From an uncultured Bacilli bacterium (GTDB taxonomy: Bacteria > Bacillota_I > Bacilli_A > RF39 > UBA660): a stretch of DNA of 64,000 nt. The position numbers were made by a program, and so were the translations under genes. Shown here piece after piece: positions 1 through 8,313 of the stretch (positions are counted from its first letter, which is position 1; the number at the start of each line of letters is the position of its first letter). The stretch spans positions 1 to 64,000 of the forward strand of contig CAKONX010000001.1 in assembly GCA_934098345.1 (NCBI GenBank), written 5' to 3'. The notes under the pieces were generated by a model. That model worked only from the letters and a program-made list of their open reading frames with translations. It was not told the DNA's origin and did not search any database.

Positions 1-4
1 GTAT

Positions 5-78
5 GGGTCTATAGCCAAGTGGTAAGGCATGGGACTGCAACTCCCTGATCGTTGGTTCAAATCCGACTAGGACCTCCA
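5..78 (+). tRNA. tRNA-Cys (anticodon GCA)
   Basis: A 74-nt cloverleaf with encoded CCA can be folded. The D-stem is GCC/GGC, the anticodon loop CTGCAAC reads GCA (Cys), the T-arm is GTTGG-TTCAAAT-CCGAC, the discriminator base is T as usual for tRNA-Cys, and the CCA end is at 76-78. The acceptor stem has a G.A opposition at its third pair plus a G.U, and the anticodon stem starts with U.U, so the stems are weaker than usual. A terminator follows immediately. It may be the last tRNA of a cluster that begins outside the window. Confidence 0.9.
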
Positions 79-86
79 AAAAAAAT

Positions 87-115
87 AACATCTTCAAAAG
101 AAGATGTTTTTTTAT
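87..115. terminator. Bidirectional terminator after tRNA-Cys
   Basis: A 9-bp stem AACATCTTC/GAAGATGTT with an AAAA loop is followed by a T-run on the plus strand and preceded by an A-run. It can stop the tRNA transcript and the convergent minus-strand gene. Confidence 0.85.
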
Positions 116-1719
116 TTTAAATTAACTATATAATTATAATTTCTAAAACTAAATTCTAAATATATTGAATTTGCGTAAACAATATTTCTATCGACTTGAA
201 TAAATACTTTATTATCAATATTTTTGTTATCAATTGTTTTTGCTTTGACTCTATATATTCTATCGTTGATTTTATACACAACTGTTAAATAATTTGAGAA
301 TATTTTATCATATGTATTTAATGTTTTATAAAAGTTAGCATTATTATCAAGAATAGCATCATAATCTAAAACCAGCATAGTATTATTTTTATAATCAATT
401 TTGTTTATAGTTGTAGATATAACCGATGATAAAAACTTACAATTATCAAAAGTTGAACATCTAATATATTTACTACTATAAGTATCTTTTATCTCATAAG
501 ACTTAATATTGAATTCAAAATGATTTTTATTGACAATATTTGTAACAATTTGTTCATTTAATCCATGATTTTCACTTACTTCAACTTGATCTATATTTTG
601 AGCGTTAACATCAAAATTCTTATAGTTTGCTTTAACTCGATCAAGTACTCCCTCTAAATTATATTGAACTTTTAAAGTATAATTATTACTTGTAACTGTT
701 TCTGGTATTTCAAAAGAAAGTGTTGCTTCTACATAAGCAGAAGGAAGAATTACTTGTTTTTCTTCATAAGGTTTACCTAAATCATAGAATTTACCATTCA
801 TTATTAACGTTGGATAGTATAATAATTGACCATTACTTAATACTATTTTTGCCAAGTCTAATGTTTTTGAATAACTAGTAACATTATAGAGTGATAAATC
901 AACTACAACATATTTATATCCTTCTTTTATTTTTTCACCATTAAAATCATTTGCTGTAATATAAGAATCATTTACTGTATAAGTTATACCATTTACTGAA
1001 GCACTTTCAGTCTCTTTAAGTTTCTTTAAGTATCCATTATAGTAATATACACCAACTATAGAAAGTACAACAACTATAGCAAGACTTATCATAGAAATTG
1101 CAAATTTGTTTTCTAAAAAATAATATTTTAATTCCCTTATAGTTCTACGTATAGTACGCATATACTTATAATTGTTTTGACCTAAAGTAAACTCAAATTC
1201 TTCACGGTCCTTTTCACTTATTTGTAAATCATCTAAATCTTTACTAAAATTAAATTTCTTTATATTAAAACCAATTCCACGTATGAAACATACTACTATA
1301 AATATATATCCAGGAATAGTAAGTAAAAATGATAAATCTTTGACTAAAATAATTATTTCACTGTCAACAGCATTATCCATAATTATATGCATTTGTTTAT
1401 AAATATAAAAATAACATAAAATTGCAGTGCTTAAATATAAAATTAAAAATAGATATAATCTTGTAGGCTTATTTTTCTTTTTAAACAAGGCAAATACAAT
1501 ACTAGAAATAATCAATGCTACTCCTAAAAACAAATATATATTTTTGTTTATAAATACATCTGCTCCAGCATAAAGATATGTGCTTGTACTTTGTAAAGTT
1601 CTAAATAAATGAGATATATCATTTAAGTTAAGTAAGGTAAATGCTATACATACTAAAATTATCATATGTAAAAGTTTAAAGTGCTTTATTAAAAACGCAT
1701 ATGGTTTTCTTAGTATCAT
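112..1719 (-). CDS. Multi-pass membrane protein with DUF4352-like extracellular domain
   Basis: A protein of about 535 residues with unknown function. Hydrophobic segments lie near residues 15-35, 55-75, 90-110 and 125-145, followed by a charged cytoplasmic stretch and a further membrane segment near 205-225. The rest is a beta-rich, probably extracellular domain; the stretch around 'EGYKYVVVDLSLYNVTS' resembles the DUF4352 immunoglobulin-like fold. I chose the second in-frame ATG (1719), because it lies 6 nt after an AAGGAGG site, whereas the first ATG directly abuts that site. It ends at the terminator shared with the tRNA. A role at the cell surface is inferred from topology only. Confidence 0.75.
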   Translation of the reverse strand: MILRKPYAFLIKHFKLLHMIILVCIAFTLLNLNDISHLFRTLQSTSTYLYAGADVFINKNIYLFLGVALIISSIVFALFKKKNKPTRLYLFLILYLSTAILCYFYIYKQMHIIMDNAVDSEIIILVKDLSFLLTIPGYIFIVVCFIRGIGFNIKKFNFSKDLDDLQISEKDREEFEFTLGQNNYKYMRTIRRTIRELKYYFLENKFAISMISLAIVVVLSIVGVYYYNGYLKKLKETESASVNGITYTVNDSYITANDFNGEKIKEGYKYVVVDLSLYNVTSYSKTLDLAKIVLSNGQLLYYPTLIMNGKFYDLGKPYEEKQVILPSAYVEATLSFEIPETVTSNNYTLKVQYNLEGVLDRVKANYKNFDVNAQNIDQVEVSENHGLNEQIVTNIVNKNHFEFNIKSYEIKDTYSSKYIRCSTFDNCKFLSSVISTTINKIDYKNNTMLVLDYDAILDNNANFYKTLNTYDKIFSNYLTVVYKINDRIYRVKAKTIDNKNIDNKVFIQVDRNIVYANSIYLEFSFRNYNYIVNLK

Positions 1720-1778
1720 AAACATCCTCCTTATTCTAGAAAAATTATACCATAAAAAAAAGAAAAAATATAACTATA

Positions 1779-2102
1779 TTAATTCTTTTTCTTAACAATC
1801 ATTTGACCTTCTTGTAAAAAGATATTTTTATTTTCCTTCAATAGTTTTGATGAATCTTCATTCAATGTACTAAGCACCATATCAATTGTATCTCCAGACT
1901 TAGTTATATAATAACTATAATTTTGATTAGGTATTAATAATACTTGTCCAGGATAAATATAATCATTCATATCAAATCCATTCATGCTAGCTAGTAAACT
2001 TGGATTTATATTATAGTTCTTAGCTATTTTATACAAACTATCTCCCTTTTTAATTGTATAATATTCAAAATAAGTATCTTTTTGAGTATCTCTATAGTAC
2101 AT
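1779..2102 (-). CDS. Small protein with two LysM-type modules
   Basis: The protein has 107 residues. Residues ~14-58 form a clear LysM module ('YTIKKGDSLYKIAKNYNI ... IYPGQVLLIP'), which in this family binds N-acetylglucosamine glycans such as peptidoglycan. A second, degenerate LysM-like repeat follows from ~63 ('YYITKSGDTIDMVLS'). There is no signal peptide, transmembrane helix or catalytic domain. Cytoplasmic LysM proteins of this kind occur among spore coat and cortex morphogenesis proteins, but that role is only inferred here. An AGGAGTG site precedes the ATG. Confidence 0.8.
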   Translation of the reverse strand: MYYRDTQKDTYFEYYTIKKGDSLYKIAKNYNINPSLLASMNGFDMNDYIYPGQVLLIPNQNYSYYITKSGDTIDMVLSTLNEDSSKLLKENKNIFLQEGQMIVKKKN

Positions 2103-2147
2103 AATATCACTCCTAATATAGAGTATGACAAAAAGTCTACTTTGCTA

Positions 2148-3209
2148 TTAAAAAATAAATATTTGATTTAAATAATTAAATTTCCATTCAAAATTTTTAA
2201 GTAATAAAATATTATTTATAGAATCATTTAAATAAAGTGAATCATCGGACATATAAAATATAGAATTGTCGTTATAAGTTACAATATTTTTAACACTTTT
2301 ATCGGTTAATAAAATTTTGTTTTTCGTGTTTTCGTAATATTTGTATAATTTTTCATCATTGATTTCATAATTAACTAAATTATTGTATTTAAAATATAGA
2401 TTATTATATTTAAATTTAGAAAGTTCTATTTCTTTAAAACCATTGTCATAATATTTACCTAATTCTTTATTAGTGATATCAATAACTTTTTTCTTTTTTA
2501 AATTAATCTCATATTCCTTATTATTCTTTTTATCAAAAAGATAAACTCTATTTTTTACGAATCCTAAAAAGTAAGAATCAAACGAAATATCATATTCCAT
2601 TTCTATTTTTTCTACGTTTTCATCATTTTTGTTAAAAATATAAAATTTATTAAATGTTCTTTCATTATCATAATCGGCAAAAATAATATTATTATCAGTT
2701 TTAAAACTTAATAAATTTTCATAATGTTCTTTTTTTAAAAATTTAATATCCTTATTTTGTTTTACGTTTGTAATACCATAACCATTCCATACATAATAAG
2801 TATGATTATCATTATAGATTTCTATAGAATCTGATTTTTTAATTAAAGATGAAGTTATTTCTTCTTTATAATTTTTAATTGAATAAACATTTTCGCTGTT
2901 ACAAACATACTCAAATTGATAACCTTTAACTATAGGTTTAATACATGTTTCATCATCATTAACAATAACTTCAATATCATTTACTAACTTTCTTTTAGAA
3001 GAATATTTTTTATTCATATAAAAAGAATAATTAGTATCATCATTATAAACATTTATATAATATGCCTTTTTTTCTTTATTATATTCTTCTTTTATTTTAT
3101 AAGAATTTATCTCATACGTTAAATTATAATTTTTAGCTTTATTAATAATACAAATATATATAAGAAATGTTAAAACTAAAAATATTATAAGATATATACT
3201 TCTTTTCAT
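2148..3209 (-). CDS. Membrane-anchored hypothetical protein
   Basis: The protein has 353 residues and I do not recognise the family. One N-terminal transmembrane helix (residues ~5-22) is followed by about 330 residues rich in Lys, Asn, Asp and Tyr, probably outside the cell. The alternation of short hydrophobic strands with polar turns, such as 'FYIFNKNDENVEKIEM' and 'NRVYLFDKKNNKEYEINL', suggests a repetitive beta structure, perhaps propeller-like. An AGAGGT site precedes the start. It lies between the LysM gene and the PH-domain gene, all in one direction. Confidence 0.65.
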   Translation of the reverse strand: MKRSIYLIIFLVLTFLIYICIINKAKNYNLTYEINSYKIKEEYNKEKKAYYINVYNDDTNYSFYMNKKYSSKRKLVNDIEVIVNDDETCIKPIVKGYQFEYVCNSENVYSIKNYKEEITSSLIKKSDSIEIYNDNHTYYVWNGYGITNVKQNKDIKFLKKEHYENLLSFKTDNNIIFADYDNERTFNKFYIFNKNDENVEKIEMEYDISFDSYFLGFVKNRVYLFDKKNNKEYEINLKKKKVIDITNKELGKYYDNGFKEIELSKFKYNNLYFKYNNLVNYEINDEKLYKYYENTKNKILLTDKSVKNIVTYNDNSIFYMSDDSLYLNDSINNILLLKNFEWKFNYLNQIFIF

Positions 3210-3236
3210 TTTTACCTCTTTTAAAAAAAGAAAGAA

Positions 3237-3677
3237 TTATTCTTCCCTTTCCTTATATTTTTTCTTTGCTTCTTGCATGAACATTGTTATTTCAGTTTCT
3301 ATTTCTGGAAGAGATGCTTTATCAAGATCAGAAATATATACTTCTTCTCTAACAGTGTCTATAGTAACTGTTCCCCAAATAATACCTGCACGAACAAGTA
3401 AATCATTGTATAAATCAGGAGTAACAGAAGAAAATTTATAACCAATAATTAATTTTTTTTGAGCAATTACTAGTCTTTCTGAAGTGACTGCTAAAACTCC
3501 TGTATTAAATATACTTAAAGGTCTATCATCTAATTGACCAGCAAATATATATTCAATCTTCTCATTTGGATTTAAATGTTTATCAATAACATCACAATGT
3601 TTTTTTAATCTCCAAGTAATACACCAAGGATATTTTCTCTTAAACATTTTAATCATTTCATAACAACTTTGATTCAT
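3237..3677 (-). CDS. Bacterial PH-like domain protein (YokE type)
   Basis: The protein has 146 residues. After a basic N-terminus, residues ~35-135 match the bacterial PH-like fold (PF14470 type): 'EKIEYIFAGQLDD' and 'GVLAVTSERLVIAQKK' are the characteristic strands. The biological role of these proteins is not established. The start ATG is one base beyond the stop of the thioredoxin-fold gene upstream, with AAGGAAG as ribosome-binding site inside that gene's end, so the two are probably translationally coupled. Confidence 0.75.
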   Translation of the reverse strand: MNQSCYEMIKMFKRKYPWCITWRLKKHCDVIDKHLNPNEKIEYIFAGQLDDRPLSIFNTGVLAVTSERLVIAQKKLIIGYKFSSVTPDLYNDLLVRAGIIWGTVTIDTVREEVYISDLDKASLPEIETEITMFMQEAKKKYKEREE

Positions 3678-3678
3678 A

Positions 3679-4479
3679 CTACTTACTTCCTTTCTTAATT
3701 AACTTATATTTTGATAATGTATCTACAAGTTCACTTTCTTTAACATATCCTTTTATGCAATCAACTAGTTTACCATTCTTGGTAATTAAAGTCATTGGTT
3801 TAGCGAATCCCTCTTTCATAGTCTTTACTTCACCCTTAGTATTACACTTTGCAGGGATTGTAAAATTTAGATTTATAACTTTTTGAAACTCACTAGGATC
3901 ATAATTATCTGAATCAAAATAATATATGTCTAAATCATTTTCTTCAGCTACTTTATTAAATACTGGTAAATATAAATTACAATAACTGCATCCTTCGTAT
4001 CCTAAAACAGCAACAGTATAATTTTTAGAATTAACTAAATCAATATAATCTTGAGCAGTGCTTGCTACCTTATAAAATTTCTTAGATGTAGGTATTTTAT
4101 TATAAATATTTTCATCAAAGAAGCTTTTATATTCATCATATGTTTTTAAATCTTCAGTTGTTGCTTTAAATTTACCATCAACAAATAATATTTGTAAATT
4201 GTTATCTAAAACTATTGATAAAATCTCTGACAATTGTTCTTTATTTAAATAAGTATAATATGTATTAATCCGATAATTTTTCTTGAATTTCTTAGCGAAC
4301 TTTTTTAAGTCTGCAGTTGGTTTACCATAATTTATAAAAACATAATCATTTTTAGAAATAGTATCTTTAATATTTGATGAAGTAACTTCTTTAATTCCGT
4401 ATTTTGCATATTCATTACAACAAAGTAATATTATAAATAATACAAATAAAGATAGCATAAAAATTATAAATTTTTTCAT
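3679..4479 (-). CDS. Membrane-anchored thioredoxin-fold protein
   Basis: The protein has 266 residues. An N-terminal membrane anchor (residues ~3-22) is followed by a possible degenerate thioredoxin-like half (~35-115). A C-terminal thioredoxin-like domain contains a CxxC site, 'GYEGCSYCNLYLPVF', which fits extracytoplasmic thiol-disulphide exchange. The GTG 15 nt upstream (4494) is in frame, but the GGAAGTGG site points to the ATG at 4479. Thioredoxin reductase is encoded next to it, upstream in the same direction; whether the two cooperate is not shown by the sequence. Confidence 0.75.
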   Translation of the reverse strand: MKKFIIFMLSLFVLFIILLCCNEYAKYGIKEVTSSNIKDTISKNDYVFINYGKPTADLKKFAKKFKKNYRINTYYTYLNKEQLSEILSIVLDNNLQILFVDGKFKATTEDLKTYDEYKSFFDENIYNKIPTSKKFYKVASTAQDYIDLVNSKNYTVAVLGYEGCSYCNLYLPVFNKVAEENDLDIYYFDSDNYDPSEFQKVINLNFTIPAKCNTKGEVKTMKEGFAKPMTLITKNGKLVDCIKGYVKESELVDTLSKYKLIKKGSK

Positions 4480-4528
4480 ACTTCCACTTCCCACTTATAT
4501 TTTATAATAAGTTTTAAAAAATAACAAT

Positions 4529-5410
4529 CTAATTATTATTTAGATAATCTAGAGCATAGTGAATTGCTTCAGCTCCATCACTAGCTGCCGTAATTAATTG
4601 TCTTAAATCCTTTGTACGTATATCACCTGCTACAAAAATATTATCAATATTAGTTTTAGTATCTTTGGATTCAATAAACCCTTTTTTATCCATTTTAACA
4701 ATATTTTTAAATATATCGTTTTTAGGAATATAACCAATTGCAATAAATAGTCCACTTACTTCCAAATTATTTTCGTTGGATAAAGTAATGCTTTTTAGAG
4801 TATCTTCTCCATTTAAAGAAATAATATTAGTATTATATACAATTTCAACATTACCTTTATTGATAACAGAATCAACATTAATTTTATCAGCTTTAAATTT
4901 ATCACTTCTATTAATTAAATATACTTTTTTTACTATATTACTTAAATATAATGTGTCTTCAATAGCCGTTGCGCCTGAACCAACAACTGCCACAACCTTA
5001 TCTTTAAAGAATGCTCCATCACAAGTGGCACAGTAAGATACTCCCTTTCCAATTAGTTCATTTTCTCCATATAAGCCAAGTTTTCTTTTAGTTAAACCAG
5101 TAGCAATTATTATAGTTTTAGCTCTGTAAACTTCATTTCTTGTTTTAACTGTATTCTTATCTAAAATTTCAATTACTTCATCAAATACAATATTTGCTCC
5201 TAAAAATTTTGCTTGATTATAAAGAGTAGTTGCATATTCAAAACCAGAACACTTTTCAATTCCTGGATAATTTTCTACAATAGAAGAATTAATTATCTGA
5301 CCTCCATAACTAGAGGATTCTAATACCAAAACTTTTTTTTTGGCTCTGGCTCCATAAATAGCAGCTGATAATCCAGCTGGACCTGCTCCAATTATTAAAA
5401 TATCATACAT
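4529..5410 (-). CDS. trxB: Thioredoxin reductase (NADPH)
   Basis: The protein has 293 residues, a little shorter than the usual ~310. The N-terminal FAD-binding motif 'IIGAGPAGLSAAIYGARA' is at residues 5-22, the redox-active disulphide 'CATCDG' at ~130, the NADPH-binding motif 'VVGSGATAIEDTLYL' at ~142, and the C-terminal FAD motif 'IFVAGDIRTK' at ~258. It reduces thioredoxin with NADPH in the cytoplasm. It lies next to a gene for a membrane thioredoxin-fold protein in the same direction. Confidence 0.95.
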   Translation of the reverse strand: MYDILIIGAGPAGLSAAIYGARAKKKVLVLESSSYGGQIINSSIVENYPGIEKCSGFEYATTLYNQAKFLGANIVFDEVIEILDKNTVKTRNEVYRAKTIIIATGLTKRKLGLYGENELIGKGVSYCATCDGAFFKDKVVAVVGSGATAIEDTLYLSNIVKKVYLINRSDKFKADKINVDSVINKGNVEIVYNTNIISLNGEDTLKSITLSNENNLEVSGLFIAIGYIPKNDIFKNIVKMDKKGFIESKDTKTNIDNIFVAGDIRTKDLRQLITAASDGAEAIHYALDYLNNN

Positions 5411-5554
5411 AAATGATTCTCCTTTCTTTTATTATAGCATGCTATTAACAAAAAATAAGTTTTTATTACATATAAAATTAAAATTATTTTTAAACTGACT
5501 AACATTTACTTTACTTATACTTTATATATGATAAAATAGTTAATAGGTGAAAAA

Positions 5555-5785
5555 ATGAAACGAATTTTTGGATTAGATTTAATTAGATTTTTAGCTATCT
5601 TCAGTGTTATTTCAGTACATTTTTTCTTAAATAATGGTTTTTATTCATTTCCAGTAAAAGGCGGAAGGATGTTTATATCTATTAATCTTAGATGGCTATT
5701 TTTTAGTGGAGTACCACTATTTTTGTTATTAACTGGTTATCTAAATAATAAAAAGGGAAATATTTATGTTACCAAAATTATTTAA
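5555..5785 (+). pseudogene. Truncated acyltransferase-3 family gene
   Basis: 76 residues beginning 'MKRIFGLDLIRFLAIFSVI' match the first transmembrane helices of acyltransferase family 3 (OafA/WecH-like), which normally spans about 330-350 residues. The frame stops after two helices, and no continuation of the family appears downstream in any frame I checked. The start with its AGGTG site is intact, so this looks like a 3'-truncated remnant. It lies in a gene-poor, decaying stretch between trxB and the tmRNA gene and runs against the local gene direction. Confidence 0.7.
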
Positions 5786-5915
5786 AAAGAAAAAATTACA
5801 CTAAAAGTGTAAATCTATTTTATATCTTACATTAGTAAAAGTTTTAACTTAGAAGAATATATAATTAGTTTTTAACATAACTTATGATATATTAATACTG
5901 AAAGAGGTGAGCTAT

Positions 5916-6458
5916 TTGCAAAATAACATGACTTTTAAAGAACGTTTAAAAAAAGCCCAGAACAAACAAGATAGGTTTTATGAATTTTATATTCTAATTA
6001 AAGAACTACACGAAAAATCTATAAGACCTATAGTCCCATTTGAAAAAAGTAGTATGCCTGTTAATAGATTGTTTTGTTATAAAACACCTGAAAAAACAAA
6101 TTATTTTTCTAGTGAAGAAAGTCTACTGGAGTATCTAAAAACACATCCATATAATTTAAATAACATTTATTTACTTGACTATATTGGACATTTTGGAAAT
6201 AAAATAGATGTATTAAGAATTGTTAACAAGAAATATACAAAAATAATTACTGATTTAAATCATAGATTTTATTATGAATATAATATAATAGAAAGTAAAT
6301 TCAAAAATGAACATTGTTGGACTAAAGAGAATGGAAATATACACGATATCATAAAAGAGTTTAAAAATGTTGGACAAAAATTTGAACAAGAAGAAATAGA
6401 TCGAAAGAATTTAAATATCTTAAATTTAATGGAAATATATAATACGAGAAAAAAATGA
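5916..6458 (+). CDS. Hypothetical protein
   Basis: A protein of about 180 residues, not recognised. It is hydrophilic, without signal peptide or membrane helix, and predicted mixed alpha/beta ('FKERLKKAQNKQDRFYEFY' is helical). I chose the TTG at 5916 because it lies 6 nt after AGAGGTG; the in-frame GTG at 5907 overlaps that site, and the first ATG is at 5928. It is followed by a good terminator. Like the fragment before it, it runs opposite to the surrounding genes, which suggests acquired DNA. Confidence 0.6.
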   Translation: MQNNMTFKERLKKAQNKQDRFYEFYILIKELHEKSIRPIVPFEKSSMPVNRLFCYKTPEKTNYFSSEESLLEYLKTHPYNLNNIYLLDYIGHFGNKIDVLRIVNKKYTKIITDLNHRFYYEYNIIESKFKNEHCWTKENGNIHDIIKEFKNVGQKFEQEEIDRKNLNILNLMEIYNTRKK

Positions 6459-6479
6459 ACTAGTTTTAGTTCATTTTTT
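6452..6479 (+). terminator. Rho-independent terminator
   Basis: A 10-bp stem AAAATGAACT/AGTTCATTTT with a six-base loop is followed by further T. It overlaps the stop codon of the gene before it. Confidence 0.8.
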
Positions 6480-6997
6480 GTGATTATTTTTATTTGACAT
6501 ATTAAAGCATAGCTGTTTAGAGGACATAACATTATTCTATATGTAGTTTCTATTTTCCAAATATTCTTTATTTCATCAAAATTATCGTCTGGATTTAATA
6601 ATAATTCTTCTAATTTATCTAATTACAAATATTCAGTTTCACCTAATTCAGAATTTTTATCTTTAATATATTTTGCCATATTAAGGAATATTATTTCATC
6701 ATTCATTAAACTATGAAAATCATAAAAAATTGAGCATATTCTAGTTTTTAATCCTAATGTTAAAGAATTTGAAGCATAGCAAATTTAATTTTCTTTATAC
6801 TTTTCATTACTTAAGCCTAAATATGACTCTGCTCTAGAAATAAATTTATCTCTAGGTACATCATTAAAATCAACAATATCACCTTGACAAAACATATCAA
6901 CATCAACTAATACCCGTTTTTTATTAAACAAAAAATCAACTCTATTTCTAGAATTGATACTATTATAAGTTGAATATACCTTCAACCTGATTTTCAT
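6476..6997 (-). pseudogene. Decayed gene directly after tmRNA, two in-frame TAA stops
   Basis: A 70-codon open frame (6785-6997) starts 2 nt after the tmRNA CCA end. Past its TAA stop, the same frame stays open and protein-like: 'LTLGLKTRICSIFYDFHS', 'MAKYIKDKNSELGETEYL', a second TAA at 6623-6625, then 'LDKLEELLLNPDDNFDEIKN'. Two stops in an otherwise coherent frame of ~170 codons indicate a pseudogene. The left end is approximate. I do not recognise the parent family. It has no clear ribosome-binding site of its own, because the tmRNA 3' end occupies that position. Confidence 0.6.
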
Positions 6998-6998
6998 A

Positions 6999-7351
6999 TG
7001 GTGGAGTCGGGGAGACTCGAACTCCCGTCCAAATCACTTTCAAAGTAGCATCTACAGGTTTAGTTAGAATTAAAATTTCATAAGTACAAAAGCATCTAAC
7101 AAACTAATACTTACTATCTTATAAATTATTCATTTATATCATATAAGAACTAATATAAATATAATCCACATATATGAACCAACATTTTAACTATGGATGA
7201 TTAAAATATCAGCCTCCTTGCTAATAATTAAGCGTATACTGGAGAAAAATTAAAACTTTTGTCAGTTATTTTTAAATTGTGATATTTAAAGCATATCTAC
7301 TACCTGCAACTAAATCAAAACCATAATCTGTCGAAACCAAATTACGACCCC
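6999..7351 (-). ncRNA. ssrA: Transfer-messenger RNA
   Basis: On the minus strand the 5' end GGGGTCG pairs with CGACTCC before ACCA, with one G.U. The conserved 'TTTGGTTTCGACAG' follows the 5' arm, and the 3' T-arm GGGAG-TTCGAGT-CTCCC is canonical. The RNA is about 353 nt. The most plausible tag frame ends DKSFNFSPVYA followed by TAA, shorter than the ALAA-ending tags common in Firmicutes. The RNA rescues stalled ribosomes by trans-translation. No terminator is evident beyond the CCA end; a decayed reading frame begins there. Confidence 0.95.
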
Positions 7352-7361
7352 AGATAAACAA

Positions 7362-7390
7362 ATAATACCACATAATATGGTATTATTCAA
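7362..7390 (-). promoter_or_regulatory. Sigma-A-like promoter of ssrA
   Basis: TTGAAT (7385-7390) and TATTAT (7362-7367) are separated by 17 nt, and the mature tmRNA 5' end follows 10 nt after the -10 box. The elements overlap a perfect 10-bp hairpin (7361-7387), which may also help end divIC transcription. Confidence 0.6.
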
Positions 7391-7391
7391 A

Positions 7392-7679
7392 TTAATTCTT
7401 CAAATCACTTAAATCGATTACATATTCTCCCTCTTTAGTATAAAGATATTTCTCTCGTGCATATTTAGCAACATATTCTGGATCCTGTAATTTTTTTACA
7501 TCATCCTCCAAATTTGTTTCATCTTTTAATAAAGAAGTATAGACATTATCTAATCTCTCTTTTTCTCTTTTATTATTAAGGATTTTTTGCCATGTTCCAA
7601 AACATGATAAGCCCATAATACCTATCAATGAAATAAATAATACAAAATATAAACATAATCTCATTTTGTACTTACTCAT
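7392..7679 (-). CDS. divIC: Septum formation initiator, DivIC/FtsB family
   Basis: The protein has 95 residues, with one transmembrane helix (~9-28), a short coiled coil ('NNKREKERLDNVYTSLLKDE') and the typical end 'LQDPEYVAKYAREKYLYTKEGE' shared by DivIC/FtsB proteins. It acts in the divisome, bridging early and late division proteins at the membrane. It follows yabP and yabQ in the same order as in Bacillus subtilis. Confidence 0.9.
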   Translation of the reverse strand: MSKYKMRLCLYFVLFISLIGIMGLSCFGTWQKILNNKREKERLDNVYTSLLKDETNLEDDVKKLQDPEYVAKYAREKYLYTKEGEYVIDLSDLKN

Positions 7680-7709
7680 AGCAATTCCTCCTATGAATAA
7701 TATAACTCA

Positions 7710-7985
7710 TTATTTATGTTTAGACTTAAAATATTTATCTTTAAATCGCTTGTTTACATAATTTTTTACAATAATACTTAATAAAACACCCACTATTATT
7801 GAAAGTACTACATAATAATTAAAAATAAAATAATTATAATTATAACATATATATACTAAACCCATTAAAAACATAAATTGCAAAATAAATTTAATTACTT
7901 TGTTTTTTTTAATAAAAATTTGATAAATGAGTACACATAAAAATGAATATCCAATTATAATTAAAACATATAAAAATTGACTCAT
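7710..7985 (-). CDS. yabQ: Spore cortex biosynthesis protein YabQ
   Basis: The protein has 91 residues, nearly all hydrophobic, with about three to four transmembrane helices and a basic C-terminus. The primary sequence is poorly conserved, so the identification rests on size, topology and the position between yabP and divIC. In Bacillus, YabQ sits in the outer forespore membrane and is needed for cortex formation. Its ATG overlaps the end of yabP by 4 nt, which suggests translational coupling. Confidence 0.8.
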   Translation of the reverse strand: MSQFLYVLIIIGYSFLCVLIYQIFIKKNKVIKFILQFMFLMGLVYICYNYNYFIFNYYVVLSIIVGVLLSIIVKNYVNKRFKDKYFKSKHK

Positions 7986-8254
7986 TTAAATAACTTCGTA
8001 ATAATAGAATCGCTTATTTTTTTATCATCTATATAATTCATTGAATCAATTGTTCCTTTTATTGAAACATTTCCATCTATAGTATCTAATTTTATCATTT
8101 CTAAATTAGAACCTTTAATTACTATATTACCCATGATGCTTTCTAATAAAAATTGCTTATCATCAAAACTAACAATTTTTTTTATACCACTTATTACTAT
8201 ATTTTTTCTTTCAATCATTTTTACTACGTGATTAATACCATTATTATTTTCCAT
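7982..8254 (-). CDS. yabP: Sporulation protein YabP
   Basis: The protein has 90 residues of beta-rich sequence with the family pattern 'HVVKMIERKNIVISGIKKIVSFDDKQFLL' (cut here into two parts: 'MIERKNIVISGIKKIVSFD' then 'DKQFLLESIMGNIVIKG'). YabP is a small sporulation protein whose operon is expressed in the mother cell in Bacillus and whose loss affects cortex formation. The gene is preceded by AGGAGG and overlaps yabQ. Confidence 0.88.
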   Translation of the reverse strand: MENNNGINHVVKMIERKNIVISGIKKIVSFDDKQFLLESIMGNIVIKGSNLEMIKLDTIDGNVSIKGTIDSMNYIDDKKISDSIITKLFK

Positions 8255-8286
8255 TATTATCCTCCTAATAAAATATATTTAAGAGT

Positions 8287-8313
8287 AAAAAAAAAATTCA
8301 CATAAAGTGAATT
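8287..8313 (-). terminator. Terminator of spoVG
   Basis: The stem AATTCAC/GTGAATT with an ATAAA loop is followed on the minus strand by a long T-run. It separates spoVG from the yabP-yabQ-divIC operon. Confidence 0.8.

Noticed and set aside
6272..6532. Plausible 86-residue minus-strand open frame
   Set aside because: Its left part is antisense to the plus-strand gene at 5916-6458, and its right part is the tail of the pseudogene after tmRNA.
6476..7001. An attachment-site repeat of the ssrA 3' end marking an integrated element
   Set aside because: I found no second copy of the GGGAGTTCGAGTCTCCC region or the acceptor end between 5.4 and 7.0 kb, and no integrase, so no element boundaries can be claimed.
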